This document shows positions 6,249 to 15,005 of a DNA stretch of 15,808 bases, piece after piece (the stretch's first letter is position 1; every line of letters begins with the position of its first letter). The notes beneath the pieces are model-generated. The model saw only the letters and a list, made by a program, of their open reading frames with translations. It searched no databases and had not been told where the DNA came from. The position numbers and the translations under genes are program-made. This DNA is from CAZQQN01 sp964549595 (GTDB taxonomy: Bacteria; Bacteroidota; Bacteroidia; CAILMK01; CAYYUA01), in contig CAZJWK010000064.1 in the NCBI GenBank assembly GCA_964549595.1, positions 1 to 15,808 of the forward strand, in the 5' to 3' direction.

Positions 6249-9119
6249 TTAATATTTGAGTTGTATGCCATATAAAATTTGCCTCTGGGGTCGCCACCTG
6301 GACGGATCAGAAGGGGGTAGTCCACGATTTTGCGGATGGTCATAGACCGGGTTTCTGGTGCTATAAGGTAAAGCATCACCGTATTGATAACCCGCACCAG
6401 TCACTGGATTGACTACCTGGGCGTTTTTATTGTTAAACAAGTTTCTGACTTCCACGCTAACTGAAAGTTTAACGGCCTTACCGATTTCAAAAGCCCTGGA
6501 AAGTTTCAGGTCACTTTTAAACCAATTATTGCTGATCTCGGTAAATTGTTCGCCTCTAACGGGTTCATAAATGGGCCTGCCTATATCATCGACTCCCCTT
6601 TTTTCGTGTGGGGTGTACCGGTATCCGGATTTATAAAGGGCAAAAATGAACAAACGGAAATTTTCCAGGCTAAAACTTCCAATGGACATCGTACTATCCG
6701 GAGTTAAAGTAATGGAGGTTTTCAATTCAAAAGGCCGGTCCCAAGCCAGGAATTTTTCTTCTGAGGGCCTAACTTCTCCGGTATTTTCAATTTGTAATTT
6801 GGATTCCCTTGCGGAATTGGATTTTCCGGTGGCAATTTGATAAGAACTGCTCAAACGGCCTCGAAACCAGTCCCCAATGCGCTTCTGAATTCCTGCTTCA
6901 ATACCCCTAATACGGGCGTAATCCTGATTCACGTAAAAACTGCGGTTGACAAAGCGCCCTGTTTGGTCACGAATGGTAATACTGCGGTTGACAATGTAAT
7001 CGTATTTATCATTGTAAAAGGCTGTCATTGTTAAGGCTAAATCCCTGTTAATGCGGGATTTAACCCCAAGTTCGTAAGAGACTGATGTTTCCGGATCCAA
7101 ATCCGGATTGCCAAGGTTTGCTAAAAAAGAGCGGTCCTGAAAAGCCGGATTTAGCCCCGAATAAACGAATCGGGGATGCGGAAGCTTCATAGAGTGGTTA
7201 TAATTGAAATAAAGGACATTGTTTTCGGTAACCGGGAATGATACCCTTAAGCGCGGTAGAAAGCGACTTTTATAGCGCCTTCCGAGGATCTTTGTACTTT
7301 TATTTTTGTAAGAAGTACGGATCGTATCGAGGATGGGCGCTTCAGGGTTGTTAATGGCATTGTCCACAAGGTTACCGGGAGCCCAGTAATTAAACCTGAA
7401 ACCTAAATTAGCCACAATGCCTTTGTAACGAATTTTATCTTCAAAGAACAGGGCCCCTGAACCGGCATCGGTTTTCCACACGTCACTGGATTGGCCTAAT
7501 CGGGTTGACGGGGTGGTCAGGCTATCATTGATTTTTATGGGTGCACCGATCCAGGGCTTTTGGACATCAATCCATTGGTATTCTTTTTCTTTATGCTCCC
7601 ATCCAAAAGTAAAGTAATGAGCACTATTTTTGGGTATATACTTGAACTTGGCTTTTCCCGTGTATTCGGAAACGTAATGATCGTGCCATAAACCGGAAAT
7701 ACCCCCGTTGTTATACAAGCCTGGGCCGGGATTGACATACTTAACGGTATCACCCGGATTAAATACCGTAACAGGATCGGAGACAATGGACCTGGGGTCA
7801 TTGATTTGATCTACTGTTTTATCCCGGAAAGGTCTGCCATTGGCATCAGCCCTTAGGTTCGTGAATAACCGGCCCGCTGTGATGTTCATGAACCATTGCT
7901 TACCCAGTTTTTGGTCATAATTCAGGGCTGTTAAATTGGAACGATGGGTATAAGTCGTAGCATTGTCCAGATTTAGGCTGAAGGGGTATTGAAAACCCGG
8001 TGAAAGGACTTTGTCAAATCCTACAATACGCAAGCTATTGCTGTTCTGATTGATTTTGAGGCTATGCTGATTGAGTAAAGTAATTTTAGTGCCTTCTACC
8101 GGCTCATAAGCCAGTTTAATGGTATGATTGAAACTGTTTGATTGACGGGGAGCCCATAAAGTCGGATTATCCAATAATGAGCTACGCAATTGATCAGCAG
8201 TAGGGCCAAAGTAATTGTCTGTCAGACGGACATTTAAACTGGTAAACAGGGTCAGATCCTTATCGGTAAGGGGTATGGGTGTGCCCAGGCTGAAATTAAC
8301 TTTATCGGTATTCCAGCTTGTCGGATTGTTTTCCCGGTTAAACCCGAGGTTATCCCGTTGCCAGTCAGCAGCTACTTCAAGCGAATCACCTCCTTCCCGG
8401 ATATTGGCTTGAATCAAACCCGAAGTGGTATTGCCGTGTTCTGCACTAAGCCCACTCGTCACTATATTCAGATTCTTCAGGGACTGGGACGAAACCTCAA
8501 GGCCGAAACCGGTTCCGGCCAAAGGATCCTGGGCATCTATTCCATCTACAATGTACTGATTTTCATAAACCCTACCACCTCGTAAATGCAGTCCATCCAT
8601 TGACTTAGAAACCCCTTCCTGCATGGCCACTATATCCTTAACTTCCTGGGCATTGGTTTGCTTAATTTCTGCTTCATTGAGGTTCGTGCTTGATTTCCCG
8701 GTTTCGAGCTTTACCAATTCATTTTTACCCTTTATCTCTACGACATCCAGGCTTTTTGAACTTTTCCTGAGCTTTGTTTTAAGGGTTATCATACTATCAG
8801 GCAGAATGTTGATACTGGTAAATTTTTTATCCTGGTACCCCAGGTATTTAATTTTCACAGCATAATTGCCTGGTTTTATACCCTTGACCCGAAAGTTGCC
8901 TTTTTCATTGGTAACAGCACCTTCGTACGTGCCAACCACAATCACGTCAGCCCCTGCTAAGGGTTTACCCGTTTGGGCTTCTAAAACGCGGCCTTTTATT
9001 CCGCCCGTTTGATTTTGCCCCTTTGCGTCCAAGCAAAATAAACCCAAAAGCAAAAGGATTAATCCTTTAATCCATTGAGCCGCGTTGATTGAAATATGTC
9101 GATTACCAGTTAAATGCAT
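6249..9119 (-). CDS. TonB-dependent outer-membrane receptor with carboxypeptidase-regulatory-like domain
   Basis: This 956-residue receptor would import a substrate across the outer membrane using TonB energy. After a signal peptide (hydrophobic core about 16-30, ending AKGQ at 32-35), residues about 39-115 form the beta-sandwich CarboxypepD_reg-like domain (GGIKGRVLEAQTGKPLAGA, NEKGNFRVKGIKPGNY). The plug follows at about 135-245, with LHLRGGRVYENQYIVDGID and SGLSAEHGN as typical plug motifs. The rest is a 22-strand-type barrel ending in an aromatic residue (GIQLKY), as expected for BAM-inserted barrels. The only plausible start is the ATG at 9119, inside the end of the upstream lipoprotein gene. 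The next gene starts 50 bases after its stop. It lacks an obvious SusC/SusD pairing, so calling it a glycan importer is not justified; the transported molecule is unknown. Confidence 0.93.
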   Translation of the reverse strand: MHLTGNRHISINAAQWIKGLILLLLGLFCLDAKGQNQTGGIKGRVLEAQTGKPLAGADVIVVGTYEGAVTNEKGNFRVKGIKPGNYAVKIKYLGYQDKKFTSINILPDSMITLKTKLRKSSKSLDVVEIKGKNELVKLETGKSSTNLNEAEIKQTNAQEVKDIVAMQEGVSKSMDGLHLRGGRVYENQYIVDGIDAQDPLAGTGFGLEVSSQSLKNLNIVTSGLSAEHGNTTSGLIQANIREGGDSLEVAADWQRDNLGFNRENNPTSWNTDKVNFSLGTPIPLTDKDLTLFTSLNVRLTDNYFGPTADQLRSSLLDNPTLWAPRQSNSFNHTIKLAYEPVEGTKITLLNQHSLKINQNSNSLRIVGFDKVLSPGFQYPFSLNLDNATTYTHRSNLTALNYDQKLGKQWFMNITAGRLFTNLRADANGRPFRDKTVDQINDPRSIVSDPVTVFNPGDTVKYVNPGPGLYNNGGISGLWHDHYVSEYTGKAKFKYIPKNSAHYFTFGWEHKEKEYQWIDVQKPWIGAPIKINDSLTTPSTRLGQSSDVWKTDAGSGALFFEDKIRYKGIVANLGFRFNYWAPGNLVDNAINNPEAPILDTIRTSYKNKSTKILGRRYKSRFLPRLRVSFPVTENNVLYFNYNHSMKLPHPRFVYSGLNPAFQDRSFLANLGNPDLDPETSVSYELGVKSRINRDLALTMTAFYNDKYDYIVNRSITIRDQTGRFVNRSFYVNQDYARIRGIEAGIQKRIGDWFRGRLSSSYQIATGKSNSARESKLQIENTGEVRPSEEKFLAWDRPFELKTSITLTPDSTMSIGSFSLENFRLFIFALYKSGYRYTPHEKRGVDDIGRPIYEPVRGEQFTEISNNWFKSDLKLSRAFEIGKAVKLSVSVEVRNLFNNKNAQVVNPVTGAGYQYGDALPYSTRNPVYDHPQNRGLPPSDPSRWRPQRQILYGIQLKY

Positions 9120-10548
9120 TGGTTAAGACCTGTTCAAAAAATGCCTTTAGGTTTTTCTTCCGCTTGTTCATTACGTGTAAGTTCACTGAGCTGAATACTT
9201 GGTTTACTTTACTACCAGTCGTGGTTTTAGCAACCACAACCCGGGGACCTTCCCAACCATTCAGCTTGCTTAACTGAGCCCGGTAAATGGTACTGGCACT
9301 GGATTTTGGGTAAAAAGGGTCGGCACCTACTACAAAATCACCGGATTGCAGGGTATCATAATTTTGTGTGGCTTTTGATGAGGGTTCCAGGAGACTATCA
9401 GGAGGGATCCGCGCTTGACCCTTGGTATTCGGAAAACGATCCATTGGGGAATAATCGAATACATTGGAGTTATTCCTCACGTTATCCGGGAATTTGGTGG
9501 AAATCAACAATTTGCCATTTTCATTGAGGAATTGTTGAAGCCCTTTGGAAGCGGCTTCCAGAATAAGCTCACCCTCAATTTTGCTATCATCCGTATAAAG
9601 AAAAAGCTTGTCATAAAGTCGGATATGCAGGCTAAAAACAGAATTCCAGAATTGGGGGAGGTTGGCCTGGTCGTTACGGAAGTAATTGATGTAATCAAAA
9701 TTGCCATAAACATCCCGGATCATGGGCCTGTAAATTTTTCCAGGTTTGGGAGAAGCCGATGTGGCACCCAATACCAAAAGGTTACTGGTTTTGGGTTTGA
9801 GGTAAAATTCAGCAGTGTCTGTTTCACTGGTTGCTCCTGCAATATCCTTGACCTTGATGAAATATTGGTTTATCCGGTTTAGCCGCAGACCTTCGATTCG
9901 TTTGGGCAAAAGTTCAGGCTCAAAGTTTTTGTAAACTTTTCCCCTGGATTTTCCACTGGGCTTATTGGGTGAAACCGGTACTATGGCGGTGAAACGGGTG
10001 TTGGCTTTTAAAGGATACCAAGCACCTTCATTGATTTTAACGAAAACACTGTCAATGGTTGATTGGCCGTCTGCATCAGAAGCGTTCCAGGAGAGGGGGA
10101 AAACCGTAAATGCGGTGTCAGAAGGCATTTGGTTTTTGTTGAACTCAGCTTTTGGCGGGGTATTCTTAATGGGTACGGTTAAATGGGCCGGGCTTGGGTC
10201 TTTTTGCCCTTGGTTATCAATGGCTCGTACGTAAAATTCTATGTCCTCATATTTCGAATTGGTTTCCAGGCGAAATTGAAATGTGCTGTCCTGGGATTGG
10301 GTAAAGTGCCAACTTTTTTTGTCAAATGAAATCTCAAAACCCTTTATGAAACCATCCTTGTCTGTTCCTGACCATTTAAGGGTAACAGTACTCTGGAGCC
10401 GGTTTTCCTCTTTCAGGTCAATGGTATGAAGGCTAATTTTCGTGTCAGGCTTGCTGTTTGCTTTTTTGGTCTCATCCTTTTCACAACCTGAAACCAAGAT
10501 AAAAAAAGGAAAGGCCAAGAGGAAGCGGAGCGCGCTTGAATACCCCAT
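9103..10548 (-). CDS. Lipoprotein with two Ig/FN3-like domains and a Rossmann-like C-terminal half
   Basis: With the ATG at 10548 the protein has 481 residues and an ideal lipoprotein signal: MGYSSALRFLLAFPFFILVSGC, with the lipidated Cys at residue 22. A TTG 60 bases upstream keeps the frame open but would add a poor 20-residue leader, so it is rejected. Residues about 33-130 and 131-250 are Ig/FN3-like (KWSGTDKDGFIKGFEISFD, then SWNASDADGQ). From about residue 257 (NLLVLGATS) the sequence looks like an alpha/beta fold, with YDKLFLYTDD, a helix and GKLLISTKFP, perhaps a glutamine-amidotransferase-like or ThuA-like fold without visible catalytic residues. The end (FFEQVLTNAFNW) overlaps the receptor gene by 17 bases, which implies translational coupling. 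It sits where a SusD-type partner would be expected, but no SusD features are visible. Likely anchored in the outer membrane; function unknown. Confidence 0.78.
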   Translation of the reverse strand: MGYSSALRFLLAFPFFILVSGCEKDETKKANSKPDTKISLHTIDLKEENRLQSTVTLKWSGTDKDGFIKGFEISFDKKSWHFTQSQDSTFQFRLETNSKYEDIEFYVRAIDNQGQKDPSPAHLTVPIKNTPPKAEFNKNQMPSDTAFTVFPLSWNASDADGQSTIDSVFVKINEGAWYPLKANTRFTAIVPVSPNKPSGKSRGKVYKNFEPELLPKRIEGLRLNRINQYFIKVKDIAGATSETDTAEFYLKPKTSNLLVLGATSASPKPGKIYRPMIRDVYGNFDYINYFRNDQANLPQFWNSVFSLHIRLYDKLFLYTDDSKIEGELILEAASKGLQQFLNENGKLLISTKFPDNVRNNSNVFDYSPMDRFPNTKGQARIPPDSLLEPSSKATQNYDTLQSGDFVVGADPFYPKSSASTIYRAQLSKLNGWEGPRVVVAKTTTGSKVNQVFSSVNLHVMNKRKKNLKAFFEQVLTNAFNW

Positions 10549-10660
10549 CCTTTTTTTTATAGCTTTAATTTGAGTAACAGGTTGTTGCAAGGTTAAATCC
10601 CTATTCAAAGTTTATAGCCCACAATAACTAAAGAGCCGGTTAATCGCCTTTAATGCTTCT

Positions 10661-12850
10661 TTACCGGATTAAGATTTTGCGATAATATTTTTTATCACCG
10701 GCTTCTGCTTTAATGATGTATACTCCTGGATTAAGATGACTAAGGTCCATTGTTGCGCCGGTATTTAATGATTTGTCCTTTGATGGTTTGTGAAGTACTT
10801 CCCCGTCCATGTTGATGATTGCTACTTTAAACGGGCCTTTTGAGAATTGGTCTTCGATTTTGAGCTGTATTGGGCCTTCTGTAGGATTGGGATAAACCTG
10901 AATCGGTTGGTTTGCCGATAGTTGGGCATTACGGGAGCCTGAGGTGTCATCACTATCCGTTACACTGTCGCTGTAATTGAAGAAATCATCATTGCTTCGT
11001 GGTAAGGCTTTGTAATTACTAAAACTGTAGATGAGAATTCCTTTCAGGCTATCCATTGAATTCCCTACGGATACTGGTTTTGGTTTTACCTTCAGCGCTT
11101 CAGCCTGGGTTGCCCATTGCTGGCTATTGATGTAAGATACATGATTGGATGAAAAAACCTGATCTGTATTCCGGCCGGCCAAAATTCTTGTGCCGCTATT
11201 AGGATCAAAAGTATCAGTACCAACGCGGTACTCTCCAAAATTGGATGGGGCATCGGGGTTACTGTCAACCACGTACAGTTTGCTGGTATCCGAGCTAAGG
11301 TTAATGAGCATACCCTCGTACGGTTCATTATTGGAATTGGGATCCCCGGAAGAAAAAGTGGATGGATGGACCGGGACAGCCTCGGGCTCTGTCTTACCCT
11401 TCTTAGAAATGTTGGCCACATTGCTGATCACAGTCATTCCAAAATTTTCGCGTACTGTTCCGGTTAATTCAACCTGGTCGCCTACGTTGAGGTTCTTAAG
11501 CTGGGAATTTTGGGTAACTTGTATACCGCCCCATCCTAATTTTCCTTTTTGCTGAATAAAAACTGCATTAATGTTATTGGATTGGCCTTCAGAAGCTGAG
11601 GTTACCACCCCATTAAGGGTTACCCTTTTGTTAACGTAAGGAGATTCGTCACTGAAATAGGGTGAGCCCAAAAACGGTGTGTATTGAATGTCGTAAACCG
11701 TTAATGAACTGTTTTTGACTTTGTAAACCCTGGGTTTATCATTATTGGGAACATTCGGGATGGTGTTTGTCATCTTCGGGTTGTCTTGGTCTGTGGCTTC
11801 AATGTAAAATTTCACCCAGGTTTTATTGTTCTGAGCCGGGATTTGGCCTTCATAAGTATCACCGGATGTATTGCTCATATTGACCTGTTTGTAGTTATTG
11901 TTGTTCAGGCCTGCGGCATAATAAAGGGATACGTTATCAATACCGTTTCTATCCGTCACATTGGCTTTTATGGTGGCCTTTTGACTGCTGGAGGGTACTA
12001 CGGGATTCACATTGATATCGACAATCCTTGGTGGTGCCGGTCCGTAATTGTAATGGCTGGAATCAAACGGGTTTAGCTCGTACCCCCTCGAATCAAAACC
12101 GGGGCAGTCATTTTTGGCATGGGTGATAACCCCTTTAATAGAATCAATAGAGGTGCCTACTGTAGGCGCTTCAAATGAGCCTGCCGTGTCGTTTTGAGGC
12201 GTCCGTTGGGCCAGGAATTGATCAGAAACATTCATGCGATTACCATTGCTGTTCTCAATGTCAAAGCTTACCCGGCCATTACCAAAATTCTGGACGCTAA
12301 CAACGGTAACATTACGAATGGTAACAAAGGCTCCTTCGTATTTTTCGCCTTTGGTAAGGAGGTTATTTTGGTTTTTGTCATTGAGTTGGCTAATATCCAC
12401 ATCGGTGTTTTGCACTTTATTACCACTGTTAATGAGGTGTACGCTTTCTACCCCGCTACCGGTAAGCGGAACGATTTCCGACTCTCCCTCGAACTCCGTT
12501 ATTTGACCGGTTATCATTACCGAATCACCGGCTACTAAATTTTGGATGTCCACGGGGGAGGTGGATGAAGTGAAACCAAAAACGTCAATACCGGACCAGG
12601 GCCCTTTCCCATTCTGGATCCAAACATTACGGGATTCCGCTCCCATAATCCTTGACAGGTTCCCGTCCATAACCACAGTACCCTTTACCACAACCGTATC
12701 TCCGTTATAGGAGGAACTGTCTATACAATTTGCCAGATCAGCCTGAGCAACCTTTTGGATTTCCTTAATGGATACCGTGTCATAGGATTGGCCCTTTAAA
12801 AGAGAAAGGCCACCTAAAATCATTAGCAAAACTGTAAAAGCCCGTTTCAT
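10661..12850 (-). CDS. Secreted multi-OB-fold protein with T9SS type A tail
   Basis: This is a 729-residue protein with a signal peptide (MKRAFTVLLMILGGLSLLKGQ). Residues about 50-140 carry an OB-fold-like segment (VVVKGTVV, NVWIQNG, SGIDVFGF, GDSVMITGQITEFEGESEI) of the type seen in the N-terminal parts of extracellular nucleases and in DUF5689-like surface proteins. A second OB-like half follows at 170-265. Residues 272-378 look like an Ig-type domain (IVDINVNPVVPSSS). The OB pair then recurs at about 404-482 and 510-625; the pair VGTSIDSIKGVI (231-242) and VGNSMDSLKGIL (595-606) shows the duplication. Residues about 648-729 are a type A sorting domain (VYPNPTEGPI, LNPGVYIIKAE, KILIR). No catalytic motif is visible, so it is more likely a binding or scaffold protein than an enzyme. 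OB folds often bind nucleic acids or glycans, but the ligand here is not shown. The ATG start at 12850 directly precedes the signal peptide. Confidence 0.83.
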   Translation of the reverse strand: MKRAFTVLLMILGGLSLLKGQSYDTVSIKEIQKVAQADLANCIDSSSYNGDTVVVKGTVVMDGNLSRIMGAESRNVWIQNGKGPWSGIDVFGFTSSTSPVDIQNLVAGDSVMITGQITEFEGESEIVPLTGSGVESVHLINSGNKVQNTDVDISQLNDKNQNNLLTKGEKYEGAFVTIRNVTVVSVQNFGNGRVSFDIENSNGNRMNVSDQFLAQRTPQNDTAGSFEAPTVGTSIDSIKGVITHAKNDCPGFDSRGYELNPFDSSHYNYGPAPPRIVDINVNPVVPSSSQKATIKANVTDRNGIDNVSLYYAAGLNNNNYKQVNMSNTSGDTYEGQIPAQNNKTWVKFYIEATDQDNPKMTNTIPNVPNNDKPRVYKVKNSSLTVYDIQYTPFLGSPYFSDESPYVNKRVTLNGVVTSASEGQSNNINAVFIQQKGKLGWGGIQVTQNSQLKNLNVGDQVELTGTVRENFGMTVISNVANISKKGKTEPEAVPVHPSTFSSGDPNSNNEPYEGMLINLSSDTSKLYVVDSNPDAPSNFGEYRVGTDTFDPNSGTRILAGRNTDQVFSSNHVSYINSQQWATQAEALKVKPKPVSVGNSMDSLKGILIYSFSNYKALPRSNDDFFNYSDSVTDSDDTSGSRNAQLSANQPIQVYPNPTEGPIQLKIEDQFSKGPFKVAIINMDGEVLHKPSKDKSLNTGATMDLSHLNPGVYIIKAEAGDKKYYRKILIR

Positions 12851-12898
12851 AAAATAGTCATTTTAAAGATTAGAAGTTGATTGATGGTCCAAAGCATG

Positions 12899-14983
12899 TT
12901 ATTTAATGATCACAAATTTTCCCTGATAACTTTGCCCGGTCTCGAGGTCTTCCACAGAAAACATATAAATGCCCCTGGCAATAATCTGGTTGGATTTGGA
13001 TAACAAGTCCCATGCATGTTCGCCTCCCGAAAATCTTGTTTTACCGGGATCTGAAAAACTCGAATACCACTTAATGTCCTGGCCCTTGTAATCCTGGGTA
13101 TGTTCAAATTCATCGATTAGATCACCTGCCGGGTTGTAGATTCTTACCTGGCAATGGGCCGGAAGATTGGAGAAAATGATTTTCCGGTCTTCTTCAAAAG
13201 TACTTTGCCCGCGCCATTGGGCGGATGCATAATAAGGGTTAGGGTAAACAAAGGGTTTGTTTTTGTCCATTGCTTCATTGGGTGTCTTTCCCGGAAATAA
13301 ATGCTTGGCGTTGGCTACCTTACTGGATTCTAAGGATTGCAGGTTGTTTTCTTCATCCCCACGGTCAAAAGCGGTTACGGTAACGACATGTTGCCAACCG
13401 CTTTGAATATTATCGATGGTATATTGGTAGTTATACTTGGTTGAATCATCCGGGAAGGTTTTGGGATTTTCCAATTTAATCGGAGCAAAGCCGGTATTGT
13501 AAAAATGGTCATTGCCTTTTTTATCAAACTCAGCTACCGGATTCAGAGTTTCCTGTGCGTTCAAATCTGAACTTAGATCATATCCGAAACGGGATTTGTA
13601 AATTCGGTATCCCTCAAAGTCTTTTTCCTGGGAAATAGGATCTACAGAAGATTCTGAATTATCAGCCCAATAGACTTTGATTTTACCATCCCTGGCTTCA
13701 AAACGGGTTTTGGGTATATCCGGTGGTGCAGGCAAAATGTACCGCTCAATCTCGCCATTCCTGTTCAGGTCTTCTTCTTTTTCCAGTTTGCCATTGAAGT
13801 TTCGGTCTTCCCCGTTGTAAGACCGTTGAGCCCAGGAAGCGTTTTTTCTTAACCTTTTTCTCTGACCAACCGTATTGGCACTTACGGGATCACCTGTTTG
13901 GGTCATTTTGGCGCAGACAATGGCAAAGGCAACGGTTACGGTTTCCCCCGGTTTAAGGGTTCCCAATGATCCTACTGAAACAAAGGTTGAGCGGTTGCTG
14001 GGTTTTTCTATTTCTTTTTGCACATCTGACCAATTAAGGTTAGGGTTGTGATTTAATCCGCGGGACATTTTCCGATATTTAGCCTGGTCATTGGAGGGCG
14101 AAAAATATACTGGATTTGAGGAATTCATGAATTGCCAGGTTTGGAAATGGGCTTTGAAATCCTCATTTAATTCAGGGTGTAAAAATTGATCACCTTTTTC
14201 GGCCCCAAGGAATTTCAGGCCGATATAGCTTTTGGTATAAGCCGTATCTCCAGTGGCATCAAATTCATAAGCCATTTGAAGGGAATCGATATAACCATTA
14301 CCGCCTTTGTTAAAAAACGGGGAACCCCCGGGAGGCGTAATATTAACATTCCGCACCACGCCGTCCATCCAAAAACCGCTGTGAAAGCTATCAAGTGTTT
14401 GATTTCCGGTATTGGTTATTTCGTAATTAAGGACCACAAAGAAATTGGCAAAGTTGTAATTCCAATTATAAGTTTCGTAATCCACCGTGACTCCTAACGG
14501 ATCCTCGTGGTCTTTAATTTGTATTTGTGTGCCGGGCACTCTGCGATTCTTATCGGTGAACCGGGATACGAAATCTTCGTGGGAGACCGCTTTAGCCGAG
14601 TAATTCGGGTTATCGATTAAACTGGAACGTGTTTTCAGGCCGGAACCCGGGTCAGCAGTAAATTCAAAGCCTGCCTTTCCGGTAGAGTAACCGGAGGGGT
14701 CGTCCACCGCCCCTGTGCTTACATGCGATTGCCCCTCCACGATGGCTCCTAACCATAAACCTCCGTCAAAAAGATGTTCAATTCCTGAATTCTTAGGGTA
14801 TTCACAGGATGGAAAGCCTTGAACCTGGTAACTTCCACTGAAGGCGTTCCCAACCATTCCTAAATTGTTTACCGTCATACTAATATTAGAAGCAGAAGTG
14901 ACCTTTTCTTCAAAGGACCTCTGGGCCTGAACCGTCAAGACCAAAAACAATAGAAAACCCGTATGCAAAAATTTTTTAACCAA
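12899..14983 (-). CDS. Secreted FN3-containing protein with FlgD/Ig-like C-terminal region
   Basis: This 694-residue protein begins with a signal peptide (MVKKFLHTGFLLFLVLTVQAQ is the first 21 residues). The start is TTG at 14983: the frame reaches an upstream stop at 15029-15031 with no ATG between. Residues about 30-420 are a region I can only call a Bacteroidota/FCB-type surface domain, rich in aromatic residues and Gly. Residues 393-404 (DRNFNGKLEKEE) and 406-413 look like dockerin or EF-hand calcium loops. Residues about 425-545 resemble an FN3 domain (IKVYWADNSE, FEGYRIYKS, VVTVTAFDRGD). The C-terminal 115 residues start with VYPNPYY and end in GKFVIIK; they resemble the FlgD/Ig-like tails of some T9SS cargo rather than the short type A domain of its neighbours. 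The gene lies 48 bases before the OB-fold gene, so co-transcription is likely. Secretion is well supported; the molecular function is unknown. Confidence 0.8.
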   Translation of the reverse strand: MVKKFLHTGFLLFLVLTVQAQRSFEEKVTSASNISMTVNNLGMVGNAFSGSYQVQGFPSCEYPKNSGIEHLFDGGLWLGAIVEGQSHVSTGAVDDPSGYSTGKAGFEFTADPGSGLKTRSSLIDNPNYSAKAVSHEDFVSRFTDKNRRVPGTQIQIKDHEDPLGVTVDYETYNWNYNFANFFVVLNYEITNTGNQTLDSFHSGFWMDGVVRNVNITPPGGSPFFNKGGNGYIDSLQMAYEFDATGDTAYTKSYIGLKFLGAEKGDQFLHPELNEDFKAHFQTWQFMNSSNPVYFSPSNDQAKYRKMSRGLNHNPNLNWSDVQKEIEKPSNRSTFVSVGSLGTLKPGETVTVAFAIVCAKMTQTGDPVSANTVGQRKRLRKNASWAQRSYNGEDRNFNGKLEKEEDLNRNGEIERYILPAPPDIPKTRFEARDGKIKVYWADNSESSVDPISQEKDFEGYRIYKSRFGYDLSSDLNAQETLNPVAEFDKKGNDHFYNTGFAPIKLENPKTFPDDSTKYNYQYTIDNIQSGWQHVVTVTAFDRGDEENNLQSLESSKVANAKHLFPGKTPNEAMDKNKPFVYPNPYYASAQWRGQSTFEEDRKIIFSNLPAHCQVRIYNPAGDLIDEFEHTQDYKGQDIKWYSSFSDPGKTRFSGGEHAWDLLSKSNQIIARGIYMFSVEDLETGQSYQGKFVIIK

Positions 14984-15005
14984 GGGAATTTGTATGTTTA
15001 GAGGG

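Noticed and set aside
6249..9119. Interpretation as a SusC/SusD polysaccharide utilisation locus
   Set aside because: No SusD-like protein, glycoside hydrolase, polysaccharide lyase or sugar regulator is visible in the window.
9415..9882. Plus-strand 155-codon open frame opposite the Ig lipoprotein
   Set aside because: It is antisense to a coherent lipoprotein and has no family features of its own.
10549..10608. In-frame TTG extension of the lipoprotein gene
   Set aside because: It adds 20 polar residues before an otherwise ideal lipoprotein signal. The TTG also falls within the promoter-like CTTTG at 10610-10606.
10606..10616. Promoter-like TATAAACTTTG on the minus strand upstream of the lipoprotein gene
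   Set aside because: It fits TAnnTTTG only with an extra base, and there is no TTG at the usual upstream distance. It could be a weak internal promoter but is not supported enough to list.
12851..12898. Promoter-like TAATCTTT in the gap before the OB-fold gene
   Set aside because: The final TTTG of the consensus is missing. The short gap fits read-through from the upstream gene.
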